A DNA stretch of 64,000 bases from Trochalopteron elliotii (Eukaryota > Chordata > Aves > Passeriformes > Leiothrichidae): contig JANPWX010000654.1 of the NCBI GenBank assembly GCA_024734555.1, forward strand, positions 1,075,157 to 1,139,156, read 5' to 3'. The notes under the pieces are model-generated. The model saw nothing but the letters and a program-made list of their open reading frames with translations. It was not told the origin of the DNA and did not search any database. Numbering within the stretch: the stretch's first letter is position 1; the number at the start of each line of letters is the position of its first letter. The translations under genes were made by a program, and so were the position numbers. Shown here one piece after another: positions 58,401 through 64,000 of the stretch.

Positions 58401-61400
58401 CCAGAACCCCAGAGGTCAGCTCAGTGCAGGGCTCTCTTTAACTGATCACACACAACACACCAAACCTACTGAGTAACTAAACTAATTTCGAGCTCTGGCA
58501 GAGGTGAAGGGGGGTGAGAGAGAAGGCTTTCCCCTTTGTATTTATCAATACTCATCTGAGTGAATGAGCATGGCAGGACAATTCTGAGTGGCAAAAACAC
58601 TTGATGGAAACGGTGCTGCCTTAGGCTTCACCCATGATTCTGGTTTGTTTACATTTGATGAAACCTCAGGAAAAGGGGGATAAAAGCTTTGGTTCAATGG
58701 AAGTCCTGGTGGTAACCTCAAGTGCTAATAATTAACTAAATTATGCTGAATTAATTTGATATAATTATCGGTGATGAAGCAAAGACAGCAACCCAGAGGA
58801 ACTTTGAGAGACAGGAAGAAGTCTTAACAATACAAAATACCCTATAAATAGCATCTTTTTTTCCCCCAAACTGAGTCAAAGACACAAAACGAGTTCATTA
58901 CAGTCATCTGGCTTCACTCAACCCTCCAAATTACCCCTGTACCCAGACAAATAGCTGTGAAATCCAGCAAGTGAACTAGAATTACAGCAGGCCCTGACGA
59001 ATTTGACACAGCACTCAGCACAAGTGTCTGTCCCCATCCAATTATCTAAACAATGAAGATTTAATAATACATTTAAGAGATCCACAATGCTTCTCCTTTA
59101 ACTGGAGATGTTAATTAAGAACACTTTTCTGTTGTACTGTTGTCAGTTGGGTGGTTTTTTTGAGGAACAATCTGAAGGATGCTGCTTATGGAGTCTTTTC
59201 ATTTGATCTGCAGTTTTTATCTAGTATTTTCAGACCTATTCAGTTCAAAACAAACAAACCCCAGCTATAAAAACTGAACATCTATCTTTTCCCTCCCCCA
59301 TTTAATATTTCTGTGATTTGCTTTGAAAGAGTATTACAGAAATGCCTTCCTTGCTATGAAAATGTGCACATTTTACTGAGGGCTTTTTAATGCTTATGTG
59401 TTTAAAAAGAAAAGAAAATGTCAGTGGAAGCAAAAATCAGATGTGGTTAAGTCTTGGGAAGTGGGTTAAATGACAATGAAATCCCAGGAACAGCAGAATA
59501 TCCCAGGACTGTGCCCTGCTGTGTCACCCTGGAGGAAGCAGCCCTGGCCTGTGCCAGGGTCAGGCAAAGCCTCCAGCACCCCGAGCCCAGCGAGGGCAGG
59601 GCAGGACACAGCCCCAGGGCTGCCCTGCCCTGATGGCTGCAGGGTGTCCCTGGCCCCTGAGCAGCCTGGCACAGAGCCCCACACGCTGCAGCTGGGGCTG
59701 GAAAGCCCCAGGTAAACCCTGCCTTGCCTTCCTCTCCTCCAGCAGCACTGTGTGCATGGATTGAGCACTATGGTTAGTACCTGTTGTGAGGAATTTAGCA
59801 GCATCACTATAATGTTTTACAGTCCTGCAGGGCCCAGGACATCCAGCCATGGAGAACGAGGTGCCTTTGCTCCCTGGTTTCAGCCTGAAATGCTGTTTGA
59901 CTTATGCCTGTCACAATACTGTAAATACATAAGTTTCTAAGCTTCTTCTGCATTTTTATCATCCTTCATGACAAGAATAAAAATATTACCTCTATCATCA
60001 CCAATTGCTTCTGAGGAGAGATTCCAAGTGCTTAGATATAAGAAATGAATAGTATTTTTCCAATTTGCTAAGTAGGTGCTGCTCACACGCCCCCAGATCA
60101 CTTCCTCCCTGAGTTCTGCTGGTTCTCAAACACAGCTGATCTTTCAGAACTCTGTTTAATTGCCACCAGGCTCTGATCAGACTCATCAGTTCAAAGCAAG
60201 CTGCATTACATCCATAATTTATGCATTTGATTTCAACAGATCATTTTGTGCCCAATACTGAGGGGGCAAAAAGTGTTTTCCATGGGGAATCTGCTAATGT
60301 TTTCTAAAGAACAAGTTTTAAAAAAATATTATTTCTGTAGAGACACGACATTTAAAAGTGGTGTGAGGGATTGTTCAAAGTCTCCTACACTTATGTGGAC
60401 AGCCACTCCAATTTTGTCTGTGCCTGTTTCCCACAACCTCTTTAGTTCGGAGAGCTGAGTTATTGCTGCACGGGGACACATCCTCGGGGAAGGGGCAGGC
60501 ACAGGCTGGAGGGAAGCACAGCTCCCCCTCCGTCAGGCAGCACACAGGAACGAGGTGTGGGCTCACACGGCCCCGGTGCACCTCAGGCCCATGTGACACA
60601 CAAGGGTGTCTGCGTAAGCGAGGAGTTCAGCAGCCCCTCCCTGCCAGCACCTTGCCTCCCCCAGAACTCCCTCTGCCCTCCCCCAGCCCTGCTCTGCCGT
60701 CACAGCCTTCATTTTCCCTTTCATGGATTTCTGCTTGAAAAAGCATCACTGCCTCGATTGTCTATTTTCAGCCTATATTTAAGAAAACCCTTTGGTTCCA
60801 TTTGTAGCCACATCCTGTCTCAGCCTCCCCCTCTTTTTGTTCCTAAATATAAGGCTGATGCAATTTGATGTGACATGACAAAATAGCACATTTGCATTGG
60901 CAGAAACTTTCTCTCAGCAGCAGTAATTAAAGGGAGTAGATGAGACATTGCTGAAATTGGTGTTTATTTAGCCTGGAAATAAAAGGCTTCAAGATGTCTT
61001 GAGAGGGATGTTCAAGTGTGTCATGACCATGAAACTCATCAGTGAGTGCCGCCTTCTACAGGCTTCATTTCTGACAAAGAAAGGGTCACTCAAACAATGT
61101 CATTGATTTAAAGAGAGTAAAAAAAGAAATCAGAGTTCTGTACACCATATTCCTAAACAGTAAAAATCATTCAATGTGTTTCTTGGGATTATAAATAGTA
61201 CCAGGACACTTGTGGTTCCATGTAAGACAAGGGCAGTCAATCTCTAACTTTAGAGCACAGGCTCTCTCAACATGAGAAGAAAACCAAGATCTCACTGACC
61301 ACAGTGAGAATTAGGTGCTTAAATATATGAATTTTTGATCTGAGATGCAACAGCAGAGGACAAGTATTCACCTTCGCCTACAATACAGACTTTTATTATT

Positions 61401-64000
61401 TGTCAAAGACAGAAATGCAGAAACAGCAGCCTGAATCCTGTAAATTCAACAGGATTCACACTACAGATTAAAACTCATCTACAAAACTCATGAAATAATT
61501 TGCTGTGCCCAGTTTTGCTGAACAGATGCACAGCAAATACCTGACAGGGTCAGGTAATGTCAGCTTCCTGTACTCTGTTCCATTATTGATGACAGCAGTA
61601 GAAAGCAGCGGTAGAAGAAGAGCAATATTTAGAAGTTGTGGGGGTTTTCTTGATATTTAGAAGGTAAATTTAGTTTTGAAGAATTCAGGGAAAGGTCTGG
61701 TGGCTGTTCCATAGGCCACAGGATTTAGCAGACATAATATGGATTCAAGTGAAACCTCCTGCTCAGGAGCATCTTCCCTCTCCTTGTGCACACAAGGCTA
61801 TTCTTTCAAACCCATCTGCGATCAGCTCAAAATCGGCAGCCCACGTTTTGAGCAGGCTCGTTTCCATCCTAACACAGATGGCACCAAGAACAGGGCAGGC
61901 CAGAAAAAAATCAGTTTGCATATTATGCTTCAGTTTTTATGGGTCAGATTACCATTCAAAGCCATCAAAATGGCAACCCATATGTGATGTGTCTGCCATC
62001 GGAACTGAAGTGATACACCATCAAAATCTTAACGGGGTTGGTTAGACAGCATTCCATTAACCACTGACTAAACTCTGATATTTAAAAGTAAAGACATTTT
62101 CCTTCCCAATTTTTTTTTACTTTGACAGATCAATAAAATTGCTTTGGAGAGTCAATAGGGAAAAGACATTTTGCCATCTTCATCCCTGAACAACTGCATC
62201 GGCACAGCTCTCTTGGCAGAGGGGAGCTCAGCTTCTATGCCAAATATTCACTTCCTCAGTGAGCCAGGTGCAGATGTTGGCTATGTCATCTGTTCCAACT
62301 TCTTTGTTCTACAAGCCAGGAAATTGTTCCCACAGCTTTGGGGAGAAAATGGGGATCTGAAGAGCTCTTTGCATGCTTTCATTGGTGGAAGGATATCAGA
62401 TGCTTTAAAGACACTCTTGCAGAAATAAGAAATGTGTCATTCCCCCCACTTGTGACAATTAAGCAGCACAGAGCTGTGTCCTATGGATCCTGAAGGGATG
62501 CTGCAACAAGGTCAGAGCCATGGCATTCTGTTCCCAGCCTCCTACACATCCTCTGCCTTCCTGCAGTGCCAGCTACAGCCCATTCCTGTTCTAGGGGGGC
62601 ATTATCCCAGATGCCCCAAAGGATCTGCTGCCACAGGGACAGGTTTTAAAGTGGGCAGGCCTCTCCTGGAGAAGTCTGTCCAATAGTGAAAGGTATTTGA
62701 AATGTCCTGCTATGTTATCATGACACCTGGAATGCAAACAACTGCCATGGTGACTGACAGCCAGGGCCACCACCCTGTGCCACTGCCAATGGGAACATTC
62801 TTCATTCTCAAGTTTTTTCAGCCCTCTAACCTCTCTACATGATATTTTGGTCAATGCTGATACTTCAGGTGCATATTCTCAACCTGATACAATACACACA
62901 ACAGAAAATTCACTTGCAGCATCCAGAGTAGAAGAACTTTAATTATCTTCACAGATTAGGCCTGTCCAAGCCCAAAAGTAAGCAAGAGACCTGCAGAGAA
63001 GAATCAATTTTCATTATCTGTTTCTCCTCAACTCGCTACTTGAAGTGCCATTAATGAAGAAGTGCTGAGAAGCCCATCCACAGCTCAGTTTATCCCTATG
63101 GGAGCTTTCACTTTTGGCTGATCAGTTACATCAGACGTGGATCTATGGCTTTGACTTGAACAGGCTCTTGCTTCCAGTCATCTCCTCTGAAAAACTTTAA
63201 AAAATATACCCTAGGAAAAGATTTAAGTAGAGAGAAATTCTGACTGAGGAGAACTAAGCCTTCAATATTTCCTGATAAGAGCTGCTGGAGGTAAGAAAGC
63301 ATTTACCTCCTTTAAAGAGACACAGTTTCTCGCACTCAGAACTCTGTACAATGACATAATAATTACTTTACAGTATTCTGTATACAAAAAACTGCTTTGG
63401 ACCCAGGTGACAACAGACTGCACACAAGAAACTGCTTTTCCTCACATACATGATTGTACAGTGAGTAAAGCAAAGCAACTCATTCTTTAAAGCCAACACT
63501 AATTTGTTTATTTAGAACCATCCTAAGTTTGTTGAAGTCAAGCAAACGGATTTCTCTGACTATCCAAAGACATCTGGATCAGGTTTTATCTCAGATCCTG
63601 TCACAGAGACTTTCAAAAGCTACTTGAAACAAAAGTCCTGGAAGACAATGACAGAGACTCTGAACTGATCTGTTTTGCCTCCCTTTGAAAGACACAAGTC
63701 TGAAAAATTTAAGGCAAAACTCTCAAACACACTTACAAACACATGGATCAAAGATAGCTGTTGCCACAGATGAAATTTTTTTCCCCAAGTATTTAATAGT
63801 AGCACAACTTGGTGACATATGATGATTGACAAGAGCTTGGGATGTTCAAGTTTTGGTATCTAATGTCAGCACTTTTATTTGCCCTCTAAAAGCCATATCA
63901 AGATGCACACAGGCAGACTTATTGCAATAGGCAATGTGAAACAAGAACCCAGAACAGATTCAACTTTATAAGCTCATCCTGAGTCCACTGATACTTTCTA
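52450..64000. other. Gene-free region right of LYRM9
   Basis: Read in the translated frames, no frame shows a known domain, and no run of splice-flanked exons was found. It contains a CCGT repeat at 55934-55960 within a GC-rich block at 55.7-56.15 kb, and scattered T/A runs. By synteny NLK would lie further right, but none of its exons was seen. Confidence 0.5.
55934..55960. repeat. (CCGT)n microsatellite
   Basis: Six full CCGT units plus a partial one, inside a GC-rich block. CG-containing tetranucleotide repeats are uncommon in methylated vertebrate DNA. Confidence 0.9.

Overview
The window is vertebrate nuclear DNA, almost certainly from a bird. The evidence is three multi-exon genes with GT-AG introns, short compact introns, two decayed CR1 LINE fragments, little other repeat content, and GC-rich exons of the kind seen on avian microchromosomes. 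A songbird or other neoavian is plausible, because the NOS2 N-terminal linker differs clearly from what I recall of chicken, but the species cannot be named from this sequence. All exon borders were placed by hand from splice signals, reading-frame phase and recalled family sequences; no alignment was run.

Layout, left to right. (1) 1-2080 is KSR1 intron. (2) 2081-12882, plus strand: the 3' two thirds of KSR1 (kinase suppressor of Ras 1), from the end of the CA1 region through the Pro/Ser-rich region, C1 domain, Ser/Thr-rich region and pseudokinase domain to the stop. A 64-base assembly gap (3109-3172) damages one exon. The 3'UTR runs on to about 14.6 or 16.9 kb. (3) About 16.9-19.2 kb is a short tail-to-tail spacer. 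(4) 19942-35107, minus strand: complete NOS2 (inducible nitric oxide synthase), 26 coding exons that join in frame to 1147 codons plus stop. A likely non-coding first exon and TATA/kappaB promoter lie at about 36.6-36.9 kb. (5) About 37-50 kb is intergenic with CR1 fragments and simple repeats. (6) 50709-52246, minus strand: complete LYRM9, 78 codons in three coding exons, with a CpG-rich 5' end. (7) About 52.4-64 kb is gene-free as far as I can read, probably the gap toward NLK seen in other amniotes.

The gene order KSR1(+), NOS2(-), LYRM9(-) matches the conserved amniote block (human chr17q11; chicken chr19 as I recall). LGALS9, which sits between KSR1 and NOS2 in mammals, is not visible here. 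The genes do not form a pathway. KSR1 is an ERK-cascade scaffold, NOS2 makes nitric oxide in activated immune cells, and LYRM9 is a small LYR-motif protein of presumed mitochondrial role.

I found no new gene system. The observations most worth checking are a 5-base KSR1 microexon next to a tandem NAGNAG acceptor, a 42-base KSR1 cassette exon that adds a second FxFP ERK-docking motif, the compact NOS2 promoter, an alternating minisatellite 20 bases from a NOS2 splice donor, and a polypurine tract in NOS2 intron 1.
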